Source: an uncultured Bacillus sp. (lineage in GTDB: Bacteria; Bacillota; Bacilli; Bacillales_B; DSM-18226). From it: a stretch of 18,659 bases of DNA. Where the stretch lies: contig NZ_CAMLDX010000071.1 of the NCBI RefSeq assembly GCF_946478885.1, positions 1 through 18,659 on the forward strand, in the 5' to 3' direction. Of this stretch, positions 1 through 6,246 are shown piece after piece (the first letter of the stretch is position 1; each line of letters opens with the position of its first letter). Below the pieces are notes generated by a model that saw nothing but the letters and a program-made list of their open reading frames with translations, did not search any database and had not been told where the DNA came from. The translations under genes were made by a program, and so were the position numbers.

Positions 1-191
1 GGTGGTGAGAACATTGAATTCGAGATTCCCCTTTAAGTAGAAGAAACGCTGGGTCCAGGGGTCACTGTTTCATTTGGAGAGAATACTGGATCCGATGCTC
101 CTGTTTCAGATAAAGGGAACGCTAGATTTAGATCCCTGTTTTCAGTTAGAAAGAATACCGGAACCGGATCTTTTCTGTTTTTATTCAAATG
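1..191 (-). repeat. Degenerate 36-bp tandem repeat after galU
   Basis: Read on the minus strand, the sequence falls into consecutive 36-nt units at 120-155, 84-119, 48-83 and 12-47. A further unit is cut by the window edge at 1-11, and a degraded unit overlaps the galU stop (about 156-191). Each unit begins with TTCTYTCCA-like sequence, carries a CTGAAACAG-like block about 10 nt in, and ends in a GATCCxG-like block. Because 36 is divisible by 3, one frame encodes 12-residue repeats of the form F-x-x-[TSN]-E-[NT]-x6, ending at a stop near position 33. There is no start codon or ribosome binding site for that frame, so I treat it as a DNA repeat and not a gene. Confidence 0.65.
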
Positions 192-1080
192 AGGAGACTT
201 CGTTTTCGAGTGCGGATTCGAGTTTTTTTTCCATAAATCGCAGCAGGTCTTCACGTAGTTCGCTGTGTTGGAGGGCGAATTCGATGGTAGTTTCGATGAA
301 GCCCAGTTTTTCCCCGACGTCGTAGCGTTTGCCTTCAAATTCGTAGGCAAAGACGCGCTGGATTTCATTGAGCTTTTGGATGGCGTCTGTGAGCTGGATT
401 TCACCACCGGCGCCGATTTCTTGTTTATCTAGAAAAAGGAAGATTTCCGGTGTAAAGATGTAGCGGCCGATAATTGCGAGATTGGACGGGACAGTTCCGG
501 GCTTTGGCTTTTCTACAAAATTGCGTACCTGATAGCAGTGGTCATAGCTTTCAATCGGGTCAATCACGCCGTAGCGATGGATTTCACTGTCCGGCACTCG
601 TTTGACGCCGATTACCGATGAAAGAGTTCGGTTGTATTCCTGAATTAATTGCTTTAGGCAAGGGGTTTCCGCTTGGACAATGTCATCACCTAACAGTACA
701 GCAAACGGTTCATCACCGATAAAGTTACGCGCACACCAAACAGCATGGCCGAGTCCCTTTGGTTCTTTTTGACGGATATAATGGATATCGACCATATTGG
801 AGATTTTGCGGACTTCCTCAAGCATATCATATTTTTCCTTGCTGATTAAATTCTGCTCCAGCTCAACTGCATGATCGAAATGGTCCTCAATTGAACGCTT
901 CCCTTTACCGGTTACAATGATTATATCTTCAATTCCTGATTGAATGGCTTCTTCGACAATGTACTGGATCGTTGGTTTATCCACGATTGGCATCATTTCC
1001 TTCGGCATCGCCTTTGTTGCCGGCAGAAAGCGGGTTCCTAATCCCGCCGCCGGAATAATCGCTTTACGGACTTTCTTCAC
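181..1080 (-). CDS. galU: UTP--glucose-1-phosphate uridylyltransferase
   Basis: This cytoplasmic enzyme makes UDP-glucose from UTP and glucose-1-phosphate, feeding glycolipid, teichoic acid glucosylation and exopolysaccharide synthesis. The 299-residue product is close to the usual length (B. subtilis GtaB is about 292). Near the N terminus it has the nucleotide-binding signature [19 protein letters not shown], then [17 protein letters not shown] in the middle, FVEKPKPG, and the C-terminal [12 protein letters not shown], all typical of bacterial GalU/GtaB. I chose the GTG at 1080 because AAGGGGAG lies about 8 nt upstream. The GTG at 1101 also gives an open frame, but its only purine-rich sequence abuts the start. 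The gene appears monocistronic. I see no convincing promoter and no B. subtilis-like SigB site. Its last codons run into the 36-bp tandem repeat. Confidence 0.96.
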   Translation of the reverse strand: MKKVRKAIIPAAGLGTRFLPATKAMPKEMMPIVDKPTIQYIVEEAIQSGIEDIIIVTGKGKRSIEDHFDHAVELEQNLISKEKYDMLEEVRKISNMVDIHYIRQKEPKGLGHAVWCARNFIGDEPFAVLLGDDIVQAETPCLKQLIQEYNRTLSSVIGVKRVPDSEIHRYGVIDPIESYDHCYQVRNFVEKPKPGTVPSNLAIIGRYIFTPEIFLFLDKQEIGAGGEIQLTDAIQKLNEIQRVFAYEFEGKRYDVGEKLGFIETTIEFALQHSELREDLLRFMEKKLESALENEVSSFE

Positions 1081-1429
1081 TCTGATCGCTCCCCTTGTCA
1101 CCTTCTTATACTTTTCATCTGAATGCTCATCCCATCACGAACGCAACTAAAATGTTACTTTTGCGCAGTCCTTTGCAGGGTCTGTCTCACTGCCTTTGTA
1201 TTCGCGCTTGAATCTAATGGTATTCTTATGACTAGGACATTAAGATTAGAACTTTCCTTATCCAGAACTGAATGTATCCGCGGTATGCAGGAATTTTAGC
1301 TGTCGAGATCATGTTTGGCAGTGCCCCATGCTATTCTAGGAGGGCCAGAAACCAAACAATGAAGGCTACACAGTATCCTCATCCCCCGCTTCCCTCAAGT
1401 ATCTCTCCACAGCCTTTCTCCTAAAAAAG
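1081..1429. other. Intergenic stretch without a supported gene
   Basis: This is the upstream region of galU. On the minus strand, between about 1270 and 1148, there are overlapping short open frames with protein-like composition (one reads VIRIPLDSSANTKAV). None has a start codon with a ribosome binding site, so it may be a gene relic. No clear SigA or SigB promoter for galU could be assigned. Confidence 0.3.
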
Positions 1430-1451
1430 AAAAAAACCTTCACAAGGAAGG
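1424..1451 (-). terminator. Rho-independent terminator, minus strand
   Basis: On the minus strand a 5-bp stem (CCTTC/GAAGG, 1447-1451 with 1437-1441) closes a 5-nt loop and is followed at once by T7, C and T6. It is placed to end a transcript from the small gene at 1735-1884, leaving a long 3' untranslated region of about 280 nt. The stem is short, which lowers confidence. Confidence 0.5.
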
Positions 1452-1479
1452 CTACCAAACACGCTTACGATTACATGAT

Positions 1480-1602
1480 ATGCGGATCGGGGAAGCTTTA
1501 GAACCGCTGGACGGATGGGTGGCAATATTGTTTTTCATGGTTTTACTGACAGGGTGCGGCATTTTTTATGATTGGGGTGCCGAAACCTTCGGCAAGAGAT
1601 GA
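1480..1602 (+). CDS. Possible 40-residue membrane protein
   Basis: A short open frame encodes a product with a central hydrophobic helix (WVAILFFMVLLTGCGIFY, residues about 13-30) between an acidic N-terminal segment and the tail DWGAETFGKR. The composition looks like a real single-pass membrane peptide, and the frame stays open upstream through the hairpin at 1437-1451. Against it: there is no ribosome binding site at a proper distance from the ATG, and no promoter that I can see. It could be a genuine small protein, the tail of a decayed larger gene, or chance. No family recognised. Confidence 0.25.
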   Translation: MRIGEALEPLDGWVAILFFMVLLTGCGIFYDWGAETFGKR

Positions 1603-1734
1603 AGAAAGGTCGCCGCTATGTGGCAGATCGGGGTGGTGGCTAGGTTTATTCTCCCAAGAAAAGGATGGTTGCAGTGTGGCATAACATCCATCCCATAGAT
1701 CCGTGCCGTTCGTGCTGAATATGTTCCTTTAGGA

Positions 1735-1884
1735 TTATTTGTTGTATAGGATTTCTCGCAGTTCGCTTTCTAGGTCGCGAACCAGATCTCTGGTCGAGAT
1801 GTCGGTTTCTGTTTCTCCCTTTTCGTATACTTTCATCAAAAGATCTTTGAATTGCAATCTTTGATCCTGTTTCTGTGCGTCCAT
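1735..1884 (-). CDS. Small hypothetical protein, 49 residues
   Basis: The function is not recognised. The product is highly charged and probably helical: it begins MDAQKQDQRLQFKDLLMK and ends with an Arg/Glu/Asp-rich amphipathic stretch (DLVRDLESELREILYNK), so it is likely a soluble cytoplasmic peptide that could dimerise. I chose the ATG at 1884, and not the upstream start at 1938, because AAAGGAGA sits 8-9 nt in front of it. A good SigA promoter (TTGTAA, 17 nt, TAGAAT) lies about 60 nt upstream at 1945-1973, and a short terminator lies at 1424-1451. It diverges from the LysM endopeptidase gene, with interleaved regulatory DNA between them, so the two may share a regulator. Confidence 0.7.
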   Translation of the reverse strand: MDAQKQDQRLQFKDLLMKVYEKGETETDISTRDLVRDLESELREILYNK

Positions 1885-1944
1885 GAGCAAAGTCTCCTTT
1901 GTTGATTTTCGCGAAGCATTGTTTGTTGTATAGCACATGTTCGT

Positions 1945-1973
1945 ATTCTACATTTTCTGCGGAAAAATTACAA
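1945..1973 (-). promoter_or_regulatory. SigA promoter of the 49-residue gene
   Basis: On the minus strand, -35 TTGTAA (1968-1973) and -10 TAGAAT (1945-1950) are separated by 17 nt. A TG directly before the -10 resembles an extended -10 element. It drives the gene at 1735-1884. Confidence 0.65.
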
Positions 1974-2008
1974 TAATTATCAAAAATTTCCTAAAAATCT
2001 TATTGTAA
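1968..2008. promoter_or_regulatory. Inverted repeat between divergent promoters
   Basis: The 9-mer TTACAATAA (1968-1976) and its perfect reverse complement TTATTGTAA (2000-2008) are separated by 23 A/T-rich nt. Each arm overlaps the -35 region of one of the two divergent promoters. It could be an operator, or it could result from the shared -35-like TTGTAA in AT-rich DNA. One half of each arm (TGTAA) resembles half a WalR box, but no complete TGTWAH-N5-TGTWAH site is present. Confidence 0.4.
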
Positions 2009-2029
2009 TCTATTTTTTTATGATAGAAT
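2000..2029 (+). promoter_or_regulatory. Candidate promoter of the LysM endopeptidase gene
   Basis: The -10 is TAGAAT (2024-2029), preceded by TGA as in extended -10 promoters. The -35 is either TTATTG (2000-2005, 18-nt spacer) or TTGTAA (2003-2008, 15-nt spacer). The start codon is at 2118, giving a leader of about 80 nt. Confidence 0.55.
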
Positions 2030-2117
2030 ACAGGTATAAAGGACTGGGAATAAAGTATTATTTTAGATAATAGCTTGAAATATTACTAAATAATAAGAAG
2101 ATAGGAGTGTAGATTCG

Positions 2118-3263
2118 ATGAAAAAGAAGGCTGTAACGGTCGCTACGGCAACGTTTTTGTCGGCTGGCTTTTCGACTACGGCTCTTGCCAGTACATATCA
2201 TCACGTGCAATCAGGGGATACGTTGACACAGATTGCGAGAAAGTACAACACATCAGTTAATAGTTTGAAAGTATTAAATGGTTTGACGTCGGATTTGATC
2301 TTTGTGAATCAGAAGTTGAAGGTTTCCGACTCTGCCGAAGAGAGCGGGCAAAGTACGGTTTCAGCTGGGACAGGATCCGGTTCAGTAGCGGCAAATACTG
2401 GATCGGGTTCTTCCGCATCCACCGCTAGTACGTCCGGAACCGCTGCTAAAACATATCGTGTAGTTGCAGGTGATACGCTGATTAAGATTGCAAATAATCA
2501 TGGAATTTCGCTTGCGGAGTTGAAGCAGTGGAACAATATTACCAGTCATTTGATTTATCCCGAACAGGTATTAAATGTAAGCGATCCGAGAAACGGCCAA
2601 TCGGGACCTGCAAACGGCGGGGCTCAGCCCTCTGACAGCACCTCAAAGCCTGCTGGTGGTTCGGGAGCACATTCAGTGTCGCCCTCTTTACCAGATAATG
2701 CAAATGCAACCCAATATGTGATTAAAAGCGGAGATACGTTGGGGAAAATTTCACTGCAGGTTGGGCTGAGTGTGGCTACACTAAAGAAATTGAATAATTT
2801 GACGTCGGATTTGATTTTTGCGGGACAGACGTTAATCTTGTCTCAGGAAGCCGGGGGAAACGAACCGAGTGTTCCTTCAGGTTCTTCAGTGTCTGGGCAG
2901 GTGAATGTCAATACGGCGATTGCGGAGGCGAAGAAGCTGGTTGGCATTCCATATGTATACGGCGGGCAGACGACAGCAGGCTTTGACTGCAGCGGCTTTA
3001 TCTATTATGTGTTTAAGATGGCCGGTTCGACGATGAGCCGCCAGTCATCGCAAGGCTACTACGACCGTACATACTATATCGATTCTCCGCAAGTCGGGGA
3101 TCTCATATTTTTCAAAAATACATATCGCGAGGGCATTTCCCATTTAGGGATTTATTTAGGGAACAACCAATTTATCCATGCCGGATCAACCGGAGTTATG
3201 ATCTCCAACCTAAACAACGCATATTGGAAAGAACACTTTGACAGCTTTAAAAGGTTATATTAA
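2118..3263 (+). CDS. Secreted LysM-NlpC/P60 peptidoglycan endopeptidase
   Basis: This is a predicted D,L-endopeptidase that cleaves D-gamma-Glu-meso-DAP bonds in peptidoglycan for wall growth or cell separation, like B. subtilis LytE, LytF and CwlS. Residues 1-24 are a Sec signal peptide with cleavage after ALA. Three LysM domains follow at about 27-70, 112-155 and 199-242, each with a SGDTL/AGDTL-type motif. Ser/Gly/Thr-rich linkers separate them. The NlpC/P60 domain spans about 262-381, with catalytic Cys291 (FDCSGF), His342 (SHLGIYLG) and third polar residue His354 (FIHAG). Three LysM domains in 381 residues is closest in architecture to LytE, but I do not assign that name because CwlS and LytF differ mainly in LysM number. 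The start follows GGAG by about 12 nt. A terminator follows at 3326-3361. Confidence 0.95.
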   Translation: MKKKAVTVATATFLSAGFSTTALASTYHHVQSGDTLTQIARKYNTSVNSLKVLNGLTSDLIFVNQKLKVSDSAEESGQSTVSAGTGSGSVAANTGSGSSASTASTSGTAAKTYRVVAGDTLIKIANNHGISLAELKQWNNITSHLIYPEQVLNVSDPRNGQSGPANGGAQPSDSTSKPAGGSGAHSVSPSLPDNANATQYVIKSGDTLGKISLQVGLSVATLKKLNNLTSDLIFAGQTLILSQEAGGNEPSVPSGSSVSGQVNVNTAIAEAKKLVGIPYVYGGQTTAGFDCSGFIYYVFKMAGSTMSRQSSQGYYDRTYYIDSPQVGDLIFFKNTYREGISHLGIYLGNNQFIHAGSTGVMISNLNNAYWKEHFDSFKRLY

Positions 3264-3275
3264 GGTGTTGATTGA

Positions 3276-3299
3276 GGTGTCAGGCACCAAAAATGGACA
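3276..3299 (+). repeat. Dispersed palindromic repeat, copy 1
   Basis: The core GGTGTCAGGCACC is followed by AAAAATGGACA, identical to the copy at 5898-5921. It lies 12 bp after the stop codon of the endopeptidase gene and before its terminator. GGTG and CACC can pair around a 5-nt loop. Confidence 0.8.
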
Positions 3300-3325
3300 G
3301 ATGTCTGTTTGAAAAGGACATTTTT

Positions 3326-3361
3326 AAAAGAGCGCTGGAATTAGTCTGGTGCTCTTTTTTT
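3326..3361 (+). terminator. Rho-independent terminator of the endopeptidase gene
   Basis: AAAAGAGCGC (3326-3335) pairs with GTGCTCTTTT (3349-3358), with one G-T wobble and a 13-nt loop. A run of seven T (3355-3361) follows. It lies 62 bp after the stop at 3263. Confidence 0.85.
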
Positions 3362-3646
3362 GGGTACAGAGGGGACGATCCTTATGTTTTGGTGAATTTT
3401 TCCAGTGCGGGTGTTGAGGGGGTCGGGTTGGACTGAAATATAGAGGGTAGACTGGATCTGGGGATTTTGGATGATGGGGGTAGCGTTCATGTGACGCTTT
3501 ACGTATGGGATTTCTTCTCTTGCACGTCGCTTAAACCCTTCATGCGGTTTTGTGGCATTACTAAACCAAAAAGATAGAACAAAAATCAATAATACACTAG
3601 CAAACTTTTCACTGGTAATCTCAAAACACGCCCTCTTATTTTCCAA
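3341..3646 (-). CDS. Doubtful hypothetical protein with one membrane segment
   Basis: This is a 101-codon open frame from a TTG start. Near the N terminus it encodes a hydrophobic helix (about residues 16-31, FASVLLIFVLSFWFSN), then a basic stretch (FKRRAREEIPYVKRH) and a proline-rich tail. A helix-then-charged layout is common in small exported proteins. Against it: there is no ribosome binding site before the TTG, no clear promoter, and the last codons lie inside the terminator of the opposing gene, so the C terminus cannot be under much protein constraint. It may be a decayed gene whose C-terminal half has shifted frame. No family is assigned. Confidence 0.3.
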   Translation of the reverse strand: MENKRACFEITSEKFASVLLIFVLSFWFSNATKPHEGFKRRAREEIPYVKRHMNATPIIQNPQIQSTLYISVQPDPLNTRTGKIHQNIRIVPSVPKKRAPD

Positions 3647-3778
3647 TTAATTTACAATGACAATTTTAATAAATTATTTCCACAATTTCTAATATTTTGA
3701 CAAAGAAGGGAACAGTTCATTCAATACCTAAATTTCCCCAGAAACAAAAAGCAGTCTATTTTGAGGTACCATAAATGT

Positions 3779-3819
3779 CAAAACCCAGCTCCCTTATTAT
3801 ACAGGGAAGCAGGGTTTTG
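3779..3819. other. Long imperfect hairpin, no T tract
   Basis: CAAAACCCAGCTCCCT (3779-3794) pairs with AGGGAAGCAGGGTTTTG (3803-3819), with one mismatch and one bulged base around an 8-nt loop. No T tract follows on either strand, so it is not a standard terminator. It sits in a gene-free stretch next to the palindromic element at 3875-3924 and may be part of a larger mobile or structured element. Confidence 0.5.
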
Positions 3820-3874
3820 GATGGGTATCATTCTTCAAGGATTGTCCTCTACGCGCGGACATTTGTCTATTATT

Positions 3875-3924
3875 GGTGTCAGGCACGCAAAAAAGACAGT
3901 TGTCTTTTTGCGGTGCCTGACACC
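3875..3924. repeat. Dispersed palindromic repeat, paired copy 2
   Basis: Two copies of the element lie head to head: GGTGTCAGGCAC-GCAAAAAAGACA followed by its near-perfect reverse complement ending GGTGCCTGACACC. Together they form a 50-bp inverted repeat that could fold into a hairpin of about 24 bp. It ends 4 bp from the yknX stop codon (3929-3931), so it may also terminate or stabilise that transcript. The arrangement resembles the paired REP units of other bacteria. Confidence 0.85.
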
Positions 3925-3928
3925 GAAG

Positions 3929-5122
3929 TTACATGGATAGGAAGCCTTTGCCTATGAGTTTGGCGATTTCGAGTTTTCTCATGGTTTTGTACATGTCTTT
4001 TTCCCATTTGCCAGCTTTGAGTGGTGTGTAGAATCCAGCCGTGCCTTTTTCTAGGCTTATTGGGTTGCGGACAATGGTAGCGTCTTTCTCAATTCCTTTT
4101 TTAATTTGCTGCACGTCCCTCACCTTCAAACCGGTTGTAACGGTTTGCTTTTTGACTCTGCCTTGATCGAGCACATAGAGCACATGCTTTTTGCCGACTT
4201 TAACAACGCTTGCTGACGGAACGTTGATGGCGTTTTCTATCTCTTCTGTCGTGATTTTCACATCGACATGCGTTCCGTGAGCCATTTTCTCCGGCGCTTC
4301 TTCAAGTACAACAGTGAACGCATAGACACTGTCCTTCTTCACACTAGGCTCTCCTTCAGGTGATATCATAACCTGTTCGACGAAGCCTTTGTATTTTTTC
4401 CCTTTCACGGTGACCGTTGCTTTCATACCTGGTTCGACCTTCGCCTGCTCGGCCTCAGACAGCGTGCCCCGGACCAAGCTTTCCGATGAAGCAATCGTAA
4501 TAATCGGGTTGGAAAGGTCTTTATTGATATCCTTCACCACTCCGTCGATGTCGCTGCGTTCCTCAAGGCTTGGCAGCTTGTCATCCGCCGAAGCAATCTG
4601 ATCCTCAATTTTTTCGACTTCACTCTCTAAGCGATTCATTTCTGCCTCTGTTCGAAAAATATCAATCTCAATTGACACCGTATCATACGATTTGTCCTCT
4701 CTGATGCTTGACAAGGATATATCCCGCTCCAGGTCTTCAAGGTCATCAAGCTTGTCATCCAGCCCTTGGATTTGCTTTTCTAAGCTTTCCTTTTCCGCCT
4801 TGAGGATATCGACGGTCTCTTCGTACGAGTCAGTTTCATATTCGAACAACGTTGTTCCGGATGAGACCTCCTCGCCTTTTTTTACCGAAAAGCCTTTAAA
4901 ACTGCCCTTTGAGTCATCGTAATAGACGAGCTGCTCCTCGAACGGGGCTGAAACACCTGCGGTTTTCATTGTTTCCACAAGCTTCTCTTCCTTCGCTGTG
5001 GTCCATTTGTTGATGTAAAATGAGCGCGCCACAGGCGATTTATCTTTAAAAATCAGATACAAGTTGACGGCTACAAATAGAACAATAATGAGTGCAATGA
5101 TTCTTGGGATCCATTTCTTCAT
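3929..5122 (-). CDS. yknX: HlyD-like membrane fusion protein, YknX family
   Basis: This is the adaptor subunit of a YknWXYZ-type ABC export/resistance system, anchored in the membrane and extending outwards. The 397-residue product has an N-terminal membrane anchor (about residues 5-25). Split lipoyl-like halves flank a charged coiled coil (about 98-187, rich in Glu/Lys/Leu heptads). A beta-barrel region follows (VRGTLSEAEQAKVEPGMKA) and then a C-terminal membrane-proximal domain (VPSASVVKVGKKHVLYVLD). B. subtilis YknX is about 377 residues; the tail here carries an extra basic segment (KWEKDMYKTMRKLEIAKLIGK). The start is supported by AGGAGG 8 nt upstream. It lies 12 bp downstream of yknW in the same operon. 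The expected ATPase (YknY) and permease (YknZ) genes do not follow; the palindromic repeat begins 4 bp after the stop. The symbol is assigned by similarity of order and architecture. Confidence 0.8.
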   Translation of the reverse strand: MKKWIPRIIALIIVLFVAVNLYLIFKDKSPVARSFYINKWTTAKEEKLVETMKTAGVSAPFEEQLVYYDDSKGSFKGFSVKKGEEVSSGTTLFEYETDSYEETVDILKAEKESLEKQIQGLDDKLDDLEDLERDISLSSIREDKSYDTVSIEIDIFRTEAEMNRLESEVEKIEDQIASADDKLPSLEERSDIDGVVKDINKDLSNPIITIASSESLVRGTLSEAEQAKVEPGMKATVTVKGKKYKGFVEQVMISPEGEPSVKKDSVYAFTVVLEEAPEKMAHGTHVDVKITTEEIENAINVPSASVVKVGKKHVLYVLDQGRVKKQTVTTGLKVRDVQQIKKGIEKDATIVRNPISLEKGTAGFYTPLKAGKWEKDMYKTMRKLEIAKLIGKGFLSM

Positions 5123-5134
5123 GTACGCCGCCTC

Positions 5135-5797
5135 CTATAATAATTTTTCCAACTGCATAATGTTTAAGAATACAGCTGCTACCAAAATAATCACGTTCAT
5201 GCCAATAACGATCAGAGCCGTCATCGCCGGTGATTTTTCAGAAAGTACTTTGACGTATTTATATTGCAGGACGATGGCCCATAGTTTAAAGATTGTGATT
5301 CCAGCTAAAAATTGTAAAACAATGCTGTTCGATGTGAACGTTTGACCAATGATACCGAGCGAAAACGGGTTCGAAATCTCTGGTAGATCCATAAAAATGG
5401 CAAAGACTGCAGTGGTAATTTTTTCCAATAAAAAAATGCCTAGTACGTATTGCTGCACAACGAGAAATTTTTTCCATTCGATGTCAGAGACTGTCCAGAA
5501 AAAAATCGATGGGATGGTGATGACAATCAAGGCAGAAAACAAGGACCATAGGATTTGTCCGATGGCAAACAGGCTTTTTGCCGCTTCGAATTCTTTGCCG
5601 GTCAGGCTATTGATTTGTTTCGAAAGGATTTCGTTGCCGAAGCCGAAATACGCAGTTGCTGCTGAAATGACAAGCGTCAGCGCGGCCAGGATGGCGAGTT
5701 TCGACCAAAATCCCGTGACTTGTTCCGCTTTCACTAACACTTGCGCATTCAGATATGGCTGCCGCAGCCCCTTTAGGAGCCGCACATGATACATCAT
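5135..5797 (-). CDS. yknW: Yip1-family membrane protein, YknW-like
   Basis: This polytopic membrane protein of 220 residues has five hydrophobic segments: FWSKLAILAALTLVIS near the N terminus, then segments beginning near LFAIGQILW, FLVVQQYVLG, VLQFLAGITIF and AMTALIVIGM. The N terminus (LLKGLRQPYLNAQVLVKAEQ) is the short cytosolic lead typical of YknW/Yip1-like proteins. In B. subtilis YknW works with the YknXYZ transporter and is needed for assembly and for protection against the SdpC toxin; I infer a similar role from order and architecture. The ATG at 5797 is preferred because GGAGG lies 8 nt upstream; the in-frame TTG at 5812 lies inside that ribosome binding site. It is the first gene of a two-gene operon with yknX. 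The promoter is unclear. Confidence 0.8.
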   Translation of the reverse strand: MMYHVRLLKGLRQPYLNAQVLVKAEQVTGFWSKLAILAALTLVISAATAYFGFGNEILSKQINSLTGKEFEAAKSLFAIGQILWSLFSALIVITIPSIFFWTVSDIEWKKFLVVQQYVLGIFLLEKITTAVFAIFMDLPEISNPFSLGIIGQTFTSNSIVLQFLAGITIFKLWAIVLQYKYVKVLSEKSPAMTALIVIGMNVIILVAAVFLNIMQLEKLL

Positions 5798-5897
5798 AAG
5801 GCTATCCTCCAATAGTAGTGGTTGATTGGTAATCTACTAGTTTATTTTAATACAAAAAATGACAAGACACCACATTATTTGTTGCCGATGTCTTGCT

Positions 5898-5921
5898 GGT
5901 GTCAGGCACCAAAAATGGACA
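5898..5921 (+). repeat. Dispersed palindromic repeat, copy 3
   Basis: GGTGTCAGGCACC plus AAAAATGGACA is identical over 24 bp to the copy at 3276-3299. It lies about 100 bp upstream of the yknW start, the only copy here that is clearly not next to a gene end. Just before it, CAAGACA (5863-5869) and TGTCTTG (5889-5895) form a further inverted repeat. Confidence 0.8.
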
Positions 5922-6118
5922 TTTGTTCATTTGGGGAGGACTTCTTGCTGGTTTAAGTAAGCAGATTGCTAGTTGAACGGGATCGGATCGTTTAGGAAAA
6001 TATGCTGTAGCTGATAGGGCAATAATTCTGTTGTGCCAACAACCCGTTGCCTTCATGATGTTTCTTCTCGGGGGATACGCTCAATTTTCATTTTTGATAG
6101 CTTCCTAGCCATTCAACC

Positions 6119-6163
6119 AAAAAGCGCACTCATTGCTAGGAATATGGAATGAGTACGCTTTTT
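6119..6163. terminator. Strong bidirectional terminator hairpin
   Basis: AAAAAGCGCACTCATT (6119-6134) and AATGAGTACGCTTTTT (6148-6163) form a 16-bp stem with a single mismatch and a 13-nt loop. There is an A tract on one side and a T tract on the other, so it can work in both directions. No intact gene lies directly before it on either strand. It may be what remains after a gene was lost, or it may insulate yknWX from DNA further right. Confidence 0.8.
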
Positions 6164-6193
6164 GCTGCTGAGCACCCATCGATTGTACACACC

Positions 6194-6246
6194 AGGAGGG
6201 AGTGATTAGCCCCCGACGTCTCACACTAACATACATACAGCCGTTC
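6194..6246 (-). mobile_element. Relic of a group IIC intron 3' end
   Basis: Read on the minus strand this stretch begins GAACGGC, continues TATGTATGTTAGTGTGAGAC and then GTCGGGGGCTAATCACTCCC-TCCT. From memory, the 3' ends of Bacillaceae group IIC introns read GAACCGCCGTA...TACGTACGGTGGTGTGAGAGG, then a hairpin such as GGGGGTTAATCACCCCC, then TCCTAC: domain V followed by domain VI. The match covers the 3' strand of domain V and all of domain VI. The domain V terminal loop appears to be deleted (about 13 nt). No reverse transcriptase ORF lies upstream, so only a 5'-truncated, inactive relic remains. Confidence 0.45.

Noticed and set aside
33..407. Long minus-strand frame overlapping the end of galU
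   Set aside because: Most of it is a shadow of galU in another frame; the remainder is the 36-bp tandem repeat, with no start signal.
1968..2029. Complete WalR box before the LysM endopeptidase gene
   Set aside because: Only isolated TGTAAT half-sites are present; no second half at the required 5-nt spacing.
5847..6056. 69-codon minus-strand frame upstream of yknW
   Set aside because: It contains the palindromic repeat, and the product has no protein-like features.
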